Source: Sphingorhabdus sp. SMR4y
GTDB lineage: Bacteria > Pseudomonadota > Alphaproteobacteria > Sphingomonadales > Sphingomonadaceae
Direction: 5' to 3'
Assembly (NCBI RefSeq): GCF_002218195.1
Contig: NZ_CP022336.1
Span: 2,909,001 to 2,973,000 of the forward strand
DNA: 64,000 nt
Positions 26,341 through 33,532 of the stretch are shown one piece after another. The stretch's first letter is position 1. Each line of letters starts with the position of its first letter. The notes under the pieces are model-generated. The model was given only the letters and a program-made list of their open reading frames with translations. It searched no databases and was not told where the DNA came from. A program made the position numbers and the translations under genes.

Positions 26341-27120
26341 TCAGGCGTCCTGCTTTGCCGTCGAAAAGAACAGCGCCTGGCTGATCGCTGCGCGAATGGC
26401 ATTGGGCTGAAACGGTTTGGTGATCAGGAAGGTCGGTTCCGGGCGTTCTCCGGTGAGCAGGCGCTCGGGGAAAGCGGTGATGAAGATGACCGGGACCGAA
26501 ATCTGCTCCAATATATCCTTGACCGCATCGATGCCGGAACTTCCGTCCGCCAGCTGGATATCGGCGAGCACCAGGCTCGGCTGCGCATTGGCAACCGCTT
26601 CGAGAGCGCCCTTGTGGGTTGTCGCGGTGCCGCAGACACGGTGTCCCAGTCCGGATACGATCTGCTGCAATTCCATCGAAATCAGCGCTTCGTCTTCGAT
26701 GATCAGAACATCCGACCGGATTTCCTTGTCGATCTCGGCAATGGCATCGTCCAGCAGATCGTTGATCGAATTTTCGCCAACATCGGCAATTTTCGCGACT
26801 TCGCTAACCGAAAAGCCTTCCAGCGCGGTCAACAGCAGCACCTGCCGGCTGATCGGAGGAATGGCATTGAGGCGGTTTTGCGCGGTGCTGTCATCCGGAT
26901 CGTCAGATACCCTGACATGGGCACTCTCCCAGATACTCGCAAAGACCCGGTAGAGATGAACCCGCACATCATTATTGTCCGGAACCGGTTCCGGATCGGC
27001 GATAATCGCTTCCAGCGTTGCCTTGACAAATGCGTCGCCGCTCTTTTGGCTGCCGGTCAAAGCCCGCGCATAGCGCCGTAGATAGGGAAGATGCGGTTTC
27101 AGATTTTGTGCTAGAGACAT
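26341..27120 (-). CDS. phyR: PhyR stress response regulator / anti-anti-sigma factor
   Basis: 259 residues. The N-terminal 1-130 is the sigma-like (EcfG-mimic) domain, with LPYLRRYARALTGSQKSGDA and ISRQVLLLTALEGFSVSEVA; the C-terminal 135-259 is a receiver domain with the acidic pair E142/D143, phosphoacceptor Asp187 (LVLADIQLADG) and the FITAFPE/TKPF motif of the FATGUY class. Phosphorylated PhyR binds NepR and frees EcfG. The promoter upstream fits EcfG itself, which would give positive feedback. Confidence 0.96.
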   Translation of the reverse strand: MSLAQNLKPHLPYLRRYARALTGSQKSGDAFVKATLEAIIADPEPVPDNNDVRVHLYRVFASIWESAHVRVSDDPDDSTAQNRLNAIPPISRQVLLLTALEGFSVSEVAKIADVGENSINDLLDDAIAEIDKEIRSDVLIIEDEALISMELQQIVSGLGHRVCGTATTHKGALEAVANAQPSLVLADIQLADGSSGIDAVKDILEQISVPVIFITAFPERLLTGERPEPTFLITKPFQPNAIRAAISQALFFSTAKQDA

Positions 27121-27146
27121 ATTTTATATCTCCGTGATGGCTTCCC

Positions 27147-27171
27147 TACGCATGACGGGAAATAGGGTTCC
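27147..27171 (-). promoter_or_regulatory. probable EcfG-type promoter of phyR
   Basis: On the minus strand GGAAC (27171-27167), 16-bp spacer, CGTA (27150-27147), located 27 bp before the phyR ATG. It is one base off consensus. Confidence 0.55.
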
Positions 27172-27226
27172 AGCAAAATTTTTTTATGCGGGCGAAACAT
27201 GAATTCGCTGCTTGCAGGCTCGCGTC

Positions 27227-27251
27227 GGAACCAATTCGCCCGTCGTTCGTT
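27227..27251 (+). promoter_or_regulatory. EcfG-type promoter of the DUF883 gene
   Basis: A full-consensus match: GGAAC (27227-27231), 16-bp spacer, CGTT (27248-27251), 42 bp before ATG 27294. Confidence 0.75.
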
Positions 27252-27293
27252 GACTTATCATTGGATCATTAGACCGAATATGGAGAAAAAGAA

Positions 27294-27584
27294 ATGACAG
27301 GCAATTATTCCGAAGAGCTGGGTGCGGTAAAAACGGATCTGCAAACATTGAGAGATGATCTGGCAACCTTGACCAAGTCCGTCAAGGCCGATGCCAAGGC
27401 AAACGCCTCCGAATTGCGCGCCAATGCAAAAACCAAATTTGAAGCCGCCCGCACCAACGCGGTTGAAGCGGGAACGAAGGGACGCCAGAAGGCGCATACG
27501 ACCTTCAAGGAAAACCCGATTGTGAGCATCGCCGCAACTGCCGGGATCGGTCTGCTCGTCGGGGCATTGATGTCCCGGCGCTAA
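27294..27584 (+). CDS. DUF883 (ElaB/YgaM/YqjD-like) membrane-anchored protein
   Basis: 96 residues. A long amphipathic Lys/Ala/Glu helix (about 5-70, with LGAVKTDLQTLRDDLATLTK) ends in a short hydrophobic anchor and MSRR: NPIVSIAATAGIGLLVGALM. This is the architecture of DUF883 proteins, inner-membrane tail-anchored and ribosome-associated in Escherichia coli homologues YqjD/ElaB. The perfect EcfG promoter and strong terminator define a single-gene stress transcript. Confidence 0.88.
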   Translation: MTGNYSEELGAVKTDLQTLRDDLATLTKSVKADAKANASELRANAKTKFEAARTNAVEAGTKGRQKAHTTFKENPIVSIAATAGIGLLVGALMSRR

Positions 27585-27604
27585 AGCGTCCGGCCGAGAC
27601 TTTC

Positions 27605-27642
27605 AAAGGGCTGCAGGACTCATATCTCGCAGCCCTTTTTCT
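27605..27642 (+). terminator. rho-independent terminator after the DUF883 gene
   Basis: Perfect 10-bp stem AAAGGGCTGC / GCAGCCCTTT (27605-27614 and 27629-27638) with a 14-base loop, then further T residues. Confidence 0.88.
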
Positions 27643-27931
27643 GACTTTGCGATGGAATTACAGGTTCGTGCCCGTCACGCGGTGGACCATGTTCCAGTCA
27701 ATTCTCGAACCGGGTGGTCAGTATGACGGGTAGCGATTTTTAATCAAATGGGGTGATTTTGCAGGCGCATCATTATACATGCCAACGCTTCCGTCAGGGC
27801 ATTTGAGTCAATGGAAGCATTGCTTGTCCTGTCGGGCAAAAGCCACGCAACAGAATTACCACTTGAGCGTTGGTTAGAGAACGGCTTCAGAGTCAGTAAC
27901 AAAAGGGGTTGGACATGAAGACGGTGACCAG

Positions 27932-29425
27932 ATGACCGGGGATTTGGAACCGGCGTTGGAAGTTGAACGGTTGGCGACGCTTCGCAGCTTCCCCGTGATG
28001 GATGATGTGCGAAAGAAGGCGTTCGATCGTATCACTCGCCTGGTCGCTGACATTTTCGCCGCACCGATCGCATCAATTTCCCTGATCGATGAAGATCAGG
28101 AACATCTGAAATCAGCCATAGGTGTGGACAACGAACCGATTGACCGCGCGGATTCGCTGCTGGGAGAGATGCTTGGCAGTCGCGAGCCGGTGGTCGTTGA
28201 AGACGCGTCTGTGGAATCCCGTTTCCGAAAAAATCCTCTCGTCGTCGGTGCCCCGTCCATTCGTTTCTATGCAGCTGCACCCTTGGTTGCGCCCAATGGC
28301 ATGATCCTGGGCGGGCTGTGGTTTGCGGACACGGCCTCGCGGGGCGAAATCACCACGAGCCAGCTCGATCAGCTGAAAAGCATGGCCGATATCGTCATGA
28401 GCGAACTTGAATTGCGGCGCGAAATCCGCTTGCGGGAGCAGGCGCAGAAAAATGCCGCCATGGACCGGTCCAACCTCGACCTGACGCTGGCCCTGAGTGA
28501 TATCGCGAGCTTTCGCACCGATCTGGAAACGGGAAAGATCGAATGGGGTGGCGCCTATATGAAAATCTGGGGGGAGGATGCCGGCGAGGCCCTGACCCAG
28601 GTTGAAGACGCGATGGAGCGTATCCACCCGGAAGATCGCGACGATGTGACCGAGGCAATGAGCGCCGCGGCAGCGCCAGGCGAAAAATATGAGGTGCGTT
28701 TCCGCATCATTCTGCCCTCCGGCGAGATTCGCTGGGTCGAGGCCTATGGCGATTATCTCGAAGCGAACGGGCGACCGACGCTGACCGGGGTCAACAAGGA
28801 CATTACCCATTCGGTCGACCAGCAGGAGCAGTTGCGTCTGCACACGCGCGAGCTCCACCATCGTCTCCGCAATCTTTTCGCAACCCTGCAGTCGATCATG
28901 ACGCTAACCAAAAATTCGGCGACATCCATCGATGATTATATCGAGCGGATCAAACATCGCCTGAGTGCGCTGAACCGCGCGCAGCATATCCTGCTCGACA
29001 CCAATTTTGTCACAGGATCCTTCGCCGCGCTGGTGCGGGACCTGTGCAAGACCTATCCGCGGGTGCGCTGGTTCGGGCCCGACATCATTCTCGAAGAAAA
29101 TGCGATGGTATCATTGTCGCTTGTGCTCAATGAGCTGGCTACCAATGCGGCGAAATATGGCGCACTGACAACCGATAGCGGGCTGGTCAAAATAAAATGG
29201 GTCATCCTGCCCGACGAAGACGGGCAGGATATCGTCGAATTGCGCTGGACGGAAAGCGGTGGGCCCCAGTCACCGTCCCCGCCATCGGCATCCGGTTTTG
29301 GCGCCTCGCTTATCGATCACAGCATCACGCGCAATCTGCGCGGGGAGATTGATCGGGACTGGACCGCCGATGGCCTGATCTGCACCATCACATTTCCAGC
29401 GCCTGACGAAACACGGTATCGCTAG
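27932..29425 (+). CDS. GAF-PAS HWE-family sensor histidine kinase
   Basis: 497 residues, no membrane segment. GAF-like domain about 20-160 (DRITRLVADIFAAPIASISL), PAS about 185-300 (YMKIWGEDAGEA...IHPEDRDDVTEA, then GVNKDITH), then the phosphoacceptor helix ELHHRLRNLFATLQSIMTL with His310 as the likely site, and a HWE-type ATPase with NELATNAAKYGAL and the RWTESGGP W-x-E mark. Such kinases (HWE/HisKA_2) feed PhyR in alphaproteobacteria. The stop codon overlaps the GTG start of the Crp/Fnr gene, so the two are coupled. A cytosolic stress or redox/light signal is likely; the ligand is unknown. Confidence 0.9.
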   Translation: MTGDLEPALEVERLATLRSFPVMDDVRKKAFDRITRLVADIFAAPIASISLIDEDQEHLKSAIGVDNEPIDRADSLLGEMLGSREPVVVEDASVESRFRKNPLVVGAPSIRFYAAAPLVAPNGMILGGLWFADTASRGEITTSQLDQLKSMADIVMSELELRREIRLREQAQKNAAMDRSNLDLTLALSDIASFRTDLETGKIEWGGAYMKIWGEDAGEALTQVEDAMERIHPEDRDDVTEAMSAAAAPGEKYEVRFRIILPSGEIRWVEAYGDYLEANGRPTLTGVNKDITHSVDQQEQLRLHTRELHHRLRNLFATLQSIMTLTKNSATSIDDYIERIKHRLSALNRAQHILLDTNFVTGSFAALVRDLCKTYPRVRWFGPDIILEENAMVSLSLVLNELATNAAKYGALTTDSGLVKIKWVILPDEDGQDIVELRWTESGGPQSPSPPSASGFGASLIDHSITRNLRGEIDRDWTADGLICTITFPAPDETRYR

Positions 29426-30162
29426 TGGCACAAAAGGCGCTGCTCCGGCGGATTTCATTCTACGCCGATCTTGACGCGACCGATCAGCAGGTCATCATGG
29501 ATATCCAGGGGCGGGAGCAGCATTTCGACAAGAATAGCGAAATCATCGACGCCGGTCAGGAAATGGACAGTGTGCTGATCGTCAAGGAAGGCTGGGCGAT
29601 CCGGTACAAGACACTGGAAGACGGGCGCCGGCAAATATTGAACATATTGTTGCCCGGAGATTTTTTCGACCTGCAGGTGCTGGTTGCGGCCGAGGCAGAC
29701 CATTCGGTCAAGACCGTAACGGCTCTGACCGGCCTGTCGGTCCGGCCTGCCGAATTCCGGCGCCTGCTGACCGAATCGGGCAAGCTGACTCTCGCATTCT
29801 GGTGGATGCAGGTTCAGGAAGAGGCCTTCCTGCGCGAGCAGATCGTCCGAAACGGCAAGCAGACAGCACGCGAAAGAATAGGGCACTTCCTTCTCGAGCT
29901 CTATAGGCGCGTGCTGATAACCGGTGCCGGAACCAGCGACGGGTTTCGCGTGCCGCTGACCCAGACCGTGATCGCCGATGCGCTGGGCCTGACCCCGATC
30001 CATACCAATCGCGTGCTTCGGCAACTGGAACGGGATGGATTGCTGGCGCGTGACAATGGATGGATCCTGTTCAAGGACGAGGCGCGGCTGGCCGAGATCA
30101 GCCAGTTTGATTCCTCTTATTTCCACCTCGATGCGTTTCGTATGCGGCTGGGTCGCGAATAA
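29425..30162 (+). CDS. Crp/Fnr family transcriptional regulator
   Basis: 245 residues from GTG 29425, which overlaps the kinase stop. Cyclic-nucleotide-binding-like beta roll at about 10-120 (ILNILLPGDFFDLQVLV), then a winged helix with VPLTQTVIADALGLTPIHTN and RVLRQLERDGLL as recognition helix and wing lead-in. No N-terminal cysteine set of true FNR is present, so oxygen sensing by an Fe-S cluster is unlikely. Regulation together with the kinase suggests a joint signalling unit. Confidence 0.9.
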   Translation: MAQKALLRRISFYADLDATDQQVIMDIQGREQHFDKNSEIIDAGQEMDSVLIVKEGWAIRYKTLEDGRRQILNILLPGDFFDLQVLVAAEADHSVKTVTALTGLSVRPAEFRRLLTESGKLTLAFWWMQVQEEAFLREQIVRNGKQTARERIGHFLLELYRRVLITGAGTSDGFRVPLTQTVIADALGLTPIHTNRVLRQLERDGLLARDNGWILFKDEARLAEISQFDSSYFHLDAFRMRLGRE

Positions 30163-30176
30163 TGTTTGACTGCCGG

Positions 30177-30201
30177 GGAACTCTATGCGCATCTTGGCGT
30201 T
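30177..30201 (+). promoter_or_regulatory. EcfG-type promoter of the small acidic lipoprotein gene
   Basis: Full consensus: GGAAC (30177-30181), 16-bp spacer, CGTT (30198-30201), 31 bp before ATG 30233. Confidence 0.75.
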
Positions 30202-30232
30202 GAACACACAGAACCATTAAAGGGAGTTCATA

Positions 30233-30460
30233 ATGAGAAAAATTGCGATTGCGGCTGTATTGACCGCTGGGCTGGCACTGTCCGCCTGTGAAGCCAATGT
30301 CACCGAAGAAGGCGAAATGCCCTCGATGGATGTCGATGTTTCCGGCGATGCCGGCGAACTGCCTGAAGTCGACGTCGATACGGCTGACGTCGAAGTGGGT
30401 ACCGAAGAAGTTACCGTCGAAGTTCCTGACGTCGATGTGGAAATGCCTTCCGAAGAATAG
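30233..30460 (+). CDS. small acidic lipoprotein, stress-induced
   Basis: 75 residues. MRKIAIAAVLTAGLALSAC is a lipoprotein signal peptide with Cys19 as the lipid site. The mature part is almost entirely Asp/Glu/Val/Met in repeated strands (DVDVSGDAGELPEVDVDTAD), with no Lys or Arg at all. It could bind metal ions or act as a charged outer-membrane spacer. A perfect EcfG promoter upstream and a terminator downstream define a single-gene transcript. No family recognised. Confidence 0.8.
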   Translation: MRKIAIAAVLTAGLALSACEANVTEEGEMPSMDVDVSGDAGELPEVDVDTADVEVGTEEVTVEVPDVDVEMPSEE

Positions 30461-30483
30461 TTTCTTCAAAAACAACCGACAAC

Positions 30484-30517
30484 AATGGCCAGGCATCATG
30501 TCCTGGCCATTTTTTTG
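30484..30517 (+). terminator. rho-independent terminator
   Basis: Stem AATGGCCAGG / CCTGGCCATT (30484-30493 and 30502-30511), 8-base loop, followed by TTTTTT. It ends the small lipoprotein transcript. Confidence 0.9.
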
Positions 30518-30956
30518 TCTACGCTCGCCAGCGGCCGCCAAACGCACACCTCACCAAGTCTGTCCTGGCCTGGCGGGGCTTTCTTCCGGGAAATTATATT
30601 GGGGGGGGGTGGCTGGGAAATTTGTCCGTTGGTATACGGGGGGCGTACGAAGGGGCAAAATTCCCAGCCGGTTTTTGAGGAATGAAATCAACGCCGGGTC
30701 AGGGGTTAATGTTCATTCAATATAGGCAACGGTCGGGGCCGGAATTGGTTCCCGGAAAAATGCATTTTTATTTCTTTTTTTCCCGATAGCGGTTCGTGCT
30801 GCCGGAAATTGGCGGTTTTCTGTGCCTGTTCGGGTCGCTGAGCAAATGGATATGAGCGGCCGAACAGGCCGGCGGGAGCAGGATCGCGCTTCGGAGAGAT
30901 GCAACCAAATGACGGCCCGCGCGTCTTTCCATCAGAATATTATGGATGGAGCTATT
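30518..30956. other. 439-bp gene-free stretch with a G9 tract
   Basis: I see no convincing gene here. Base composition is uneven. It contains a run of nine G at 30601-30609, next to AT-rich sequence, and short T-runs near 30770-30782. It may hold the promoter and leader of the hemerythrin gene; no GGAAC-type site at good spacing was found. Confidence 0.5.
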
Positions 30957-31406
30957 ATGACCGATATTTTTACCCGCCTGAAGCAGGATCATGACCGTCA
31001 CCGCGCAATGCTTGAGCGCGTTGCCGATACCAGTGGCGATACCGAAGAGCGCCGGGCGTCCTTCGAACAGTTGCGGGTCGACGTATCGGCTCATGCCAAT
31101 GCCGAGGAACAGTCGCTCTACGCCGAAATGCTGGCCCGTCCCGATCTGCAGGACAAGGGCCGCCATTCGGTGGCCGAACACAAGGAAGCCGACGACTATT
31201 TCGAGGATCTGGTGGACATGGATTTCAGCAGCACCGGATGGCTCGCGCGCTTCAAGACGCTCAAGGAGCGGCTCGAGCATCATATGGATGAAGAAGAAAA
31301 TGAAATCTTCGCGGCCGCCAAAAAAGACCTGTCGGACGAACGGGCCGAAGAGCTGGCCAGGATTTTCAACGAGCGCAAGCCGGAAGAAAAGCAGGAAGTC
31401 GCCTGA
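30957..31406 (+). CDS. hemerythrin-like (HHE) domain protein
   Basis: 149 residues. The four-helix bundle carries the expected di-iron ligands: LKQDHDRHRAML (His pair), ANAEEQSLYAEM (His and Glu one turn apart), HSVAEHKEADDYFEDL and LEHHMDEEENEIF. The HxxxE pattern marks the HHE cation-binding family. It could bind O2 or NO, or act as an iron store. ATG 30957 is fixed by GGAG five bases upstream. DUF421 follows after 29 bp. Confidence 0.88.
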   Translation: MTDIFTRLKQDHDRHRAMLERVADTSGDTEERRASFEQLRVDVSAHANAEEQSLYAEMLARPDLQDKGRHSVAEHKEADDYFEDLVDMDFSSTGWLARFKTLKERLEHHMDEEENEIFAAAKKDLSDERAEELARIFNERKPEEKQEVA

Positions 31407-31435
31407 TTATATGAGTCAAGGCGGGGGAGAAGACC

Positions 31436-31993
31436 ATGTTGAATGAATGGACGACGACGGGTTGGGAGCAGATCGCCCTGATCGCGCTGTCGGCATCGGC
31501 GATGTATGTGACGGTAATCCTGCTCACCAGGCTCGCCGGCGTTCGCAGTTTTTCGAAGATGAGCGGTTTCGACTTTGCCGTCACGGTTGCGATCGGGTCT
31601 GTGCTGGGCTCCGTCATCCTCTCGAAAAATCCACCGATTGCGCACGGTATTGCTGCACTCATATTCCTGTTCGGGCTACAGATCGGCATGGCGGTGCTGA
31701 GAAGCCGCTTTCCCGGTCTGCAAACGCTGGCCGACAATCGGCCGCGCCTGATCATGATCGGCGGCGAGATCCAGCACGACCAGCTGAAGAAGGCCAAGAT
31801 GACCGAGGACGATCTCTGGGCAAAGCTGCGCGAGGCCAATGCGTTTAATTTTTCGCAGGTTCTCGCGGTGGTCGCTGAAACGACCGGAGATGTGTCGGTC
31901 CTGCATGCCACGGACCATGACCACGATATCCAGCCCGAGCTTCTGAAAGGCGTCATTGCCGGCGAACGGTACCGCAGCAACGGGTCCCGCTAG
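31436..31993 (+). CDS. DUF421 (YetF-like) membrane protein
   Basis: 185 residues. Two or three N-terminal membrane helices (IALIALSASAMYVTVILLTR; FAVTVAIGSVLGSVIL; GIAALIFLFGLQIGMAVL) contain the conserved RxxGxRSFSKMSxFD-type stretch, followed by a cytosolic DUF421 domain with PRLIMIGGEIQHDQLKKAKM and FNFSQVLAVVAETTGDVSVL. YetF-type proteins are envelope proteins of unknown mechanism. AGGCGGGGGAG precedes the ATG. Probably cotranscribed with the hemerythrin gene. Confidence 0.88.
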   Translation: MLNEWTTTGWEQIALIALSASAMYVTVILLTRLAGVRSFSKMSGFDFAVTVAIGSVLGSVILSKNPPIAHGIAALIFLFGLQIGMAVLRSRFPGLQTLADNRPRLIMIGGEIQHDQLKKAKMTEDDLWAKLREANAFNFSQVLAVVAETTGDVSVLHATDHDHDIQPELLKGVIAGERYRSNGSR

Positions 31994-32091
31994 CAAGCGA
32001 CCGGCCCGGTCCCGAAACACCAAGGTCCTCCGGCATGTTACCGGCGGACCCCGGATTGTTGGGGAGGCTGTTTGGGCCGGGAGCTCTGTCT

Positions 32092-32607
32092 CTAGCGGAT
32101 TGTGACGGTCACGGCGCGGCGGTTCAGGCCCCAGGCTGTTTCATCCGATCCCAGAGCGTCCGGCCGTTCCTTGCCGTAACTGACCACCGAAATTCGCGAG
32201 AGTTCGACACCGAGGGTGGAAAGATAGTTTTTGGCGGCGTTGGCGCGACGTTCGCCAAGCGCGAGATTATATTCGCGGGTTCCACGCTCGTCGCAATGGC
32301 CCTCCACGCGAATGCGGGCGCTCGGATTGGCAATCAGCCATGCCGCCTGGCTGCGCAATATCTGCTGGTCTTCGGCATCGACGTTACTGCGGTCGGTTTC
32401 AAAGAAAATTCTGTCCGAGGCAATATTGGCCAGAAAATCTTCCTGGCTACCCTTGATCGGACCTGCGGGCGCGCGATTATAGTCGATAGTGTCGCCGGGT
32501 GCCGGTGGCAGGCCCTCCGGAGCCTTCTTGCTGCAGGCCGACAGGGCCAGAGCCGCAACCAGCAGCGGCATCGAGATAAAATGTACGGAAATGCGGGATT
32601 CGGACAT
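32092..32607 (-). CDS. OmpA/Pal-type peptidoglycan-associated lipoprotein
   Basis: 171 residues. Signal peptide with lipobox ALALSAC (Cys25), a short linker, and an OmpA-C domain of about 110 residues with RIFFETDRSNVDAEDQQILR, RIRVEGHCDERGTREYNLAL and GERRANAAKNYLS. These include the Asp and Arg that hold meso-diaminopimelate. Usual Pal size. No tolB or cpoB gene is next to it in the window, so it may be a second Pal or a relocated one. ATG 32607. Confidence 0.88.
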   Translation of the reverse strand: MSESRISVHFISMPLLVAALALSACSKKAPEGLPPAPGDTIDYNRAPAGPIKGSQEDFLANIASDRIFFETDRSNVDAEDQQILRSQAAWLIANPSARIRVEGHCDERGTREYNLALGERRANAAKNYLSTLGVELSRISVVSYGKERPDALGSDETAWGLNRRAVTVTIR

Positions 32608-32670
32608 GGGGCAAAACCTTTTGACTGTTGCCGCTATCTTCTAGGCCTGTTTTGCCAGAGCCATTAGCAC

Positions 32671-32714
32671 GGATTTTATATGCGTCCTTCCGGCCCGGGG
32701 AGCATATAAAATCC
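32671..32714. repeat. 13-bp inverted repeat, with a near-copy 2.4 kb away
   Basis: GGATTTTATATGC (32671-32683) and its exact complement (32702-32714) flank an 18-base GC-rich spacer. The extended left copy, GCACGGATTTTATATGC (32668-32684), recurs as GCACGGATTTTCTATGC at 35088-35104, 16 of 17 bases the same. The two sites bracket the kdpE-kdpD pair. A binding site for one regulator is the simplest reading. Confidence 0.55.
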
Positions 32715-32842
32715 ATGGTAACGGCAGCACGATGATGTCTCTAGAACGGACCTGTCCCTGCAAGGGACATCATCAACCAAAGAAGCCCCCTGTGATGGCG
32801 CGGGTATTTGCTCACCCCGACGAAGCCCGCGTCATCCAACCT

Positions 32843-33532
32843 TCATTGCTCGAAATCAATATCCAGTCGATAGCCGACACCCGGCTCGGTCAGCAGATAT
32901 TCCGGCTGGGACGAGTCATATTCCAGCTTCTGGCGGATCAGCGCCATATAGCTCCGCAGATATTGGGTGTCGATCGTCGGATCATTCCATCCGGCCAGCA
33001 GCAGTTGACGGTGGGTGACCACCTGTCCGGCATGCCGCGCCAGCGTCTCGAGCAGATCGAATTCCTTGGGAGAGAATTTGATCTCGTCGCCCATCAGGAA
33101 AACTTTCCGCTTGAGAAAATCGATCCGCAAATGGCGCGATGCAAATTCCTGGCTCTTGCCAGCCTCGTTCTTCCGTCGCCGCACCGCCGCCCGGATCCGC
33201 GCCAGCAGCTCCTCGATATTAAACGGCTTGTTAATGAAATCATCAGCCCCCTGATCCAGCGCGGCGACCTTTTCCGCTTCCTGATGGCGGGCGGACAGGA
33301 TCAGGATCGACAGAGCGTTGAAATCGAGCAGCTTCGCAATGATTTCCTTGCCGTCGGCATCGGGCAACCCCAGATCGAGCAGGATGATGTCAAACACCGT
33401 CTCTTTTGCCTTTTTCAGCGCTTCTGCCGCTGTCCCGGCGGAATCGACGCCATAGCCCTGCGCGATCAGCACCGGTTGCAGCGACCGGATGAGCGCGGTC
33501 TCGTCATCGACCAGCAATATTTTGACGATCAT
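32843..33532 (-). CDS. kdpE: KdpE-like OmpR-family response regulator
   Basis: 229 residues. Receiver domain 1-120 with KILLVDDE, phosphoacceptor Asp in FDIILLDLGLPDADG, and the conserved Lys in FINKPFNIEELLARI. An OmpR/PhoB winged helix follows (HLRIDFLKRKVFLMGDEIKF, TQYLRSYMALIRQKLE), ending GVGYRLDIDFEQ. The sequence and its kinase partner are KdpE-like. No kdpFABC genes are in the window, so its targets are open. Its ATG overlaps the kinase stop (ATGA 33529-33532). Confidence 0.88.
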   Translation of the reverse strand: MIVKILLVDDETALIRSLQPVLIAQGYGVDSAGTAAEALKKAKETVFDIILLDLGLPDADGKEIIAKLLDFNALSILILSARHQEAEKVAALDQGADDFINKPFNIEELLARIRAAVRRRKNEAGKSQEFASRHLRIDFLKRKVFLMGDEIKFSPKEFDLLETLARHAGQVVTHRQLLLAGWNDPTIDTQYLRSYMALIRQKLEYDSSQPEYLLTEPGVGYRLDIDFEQ

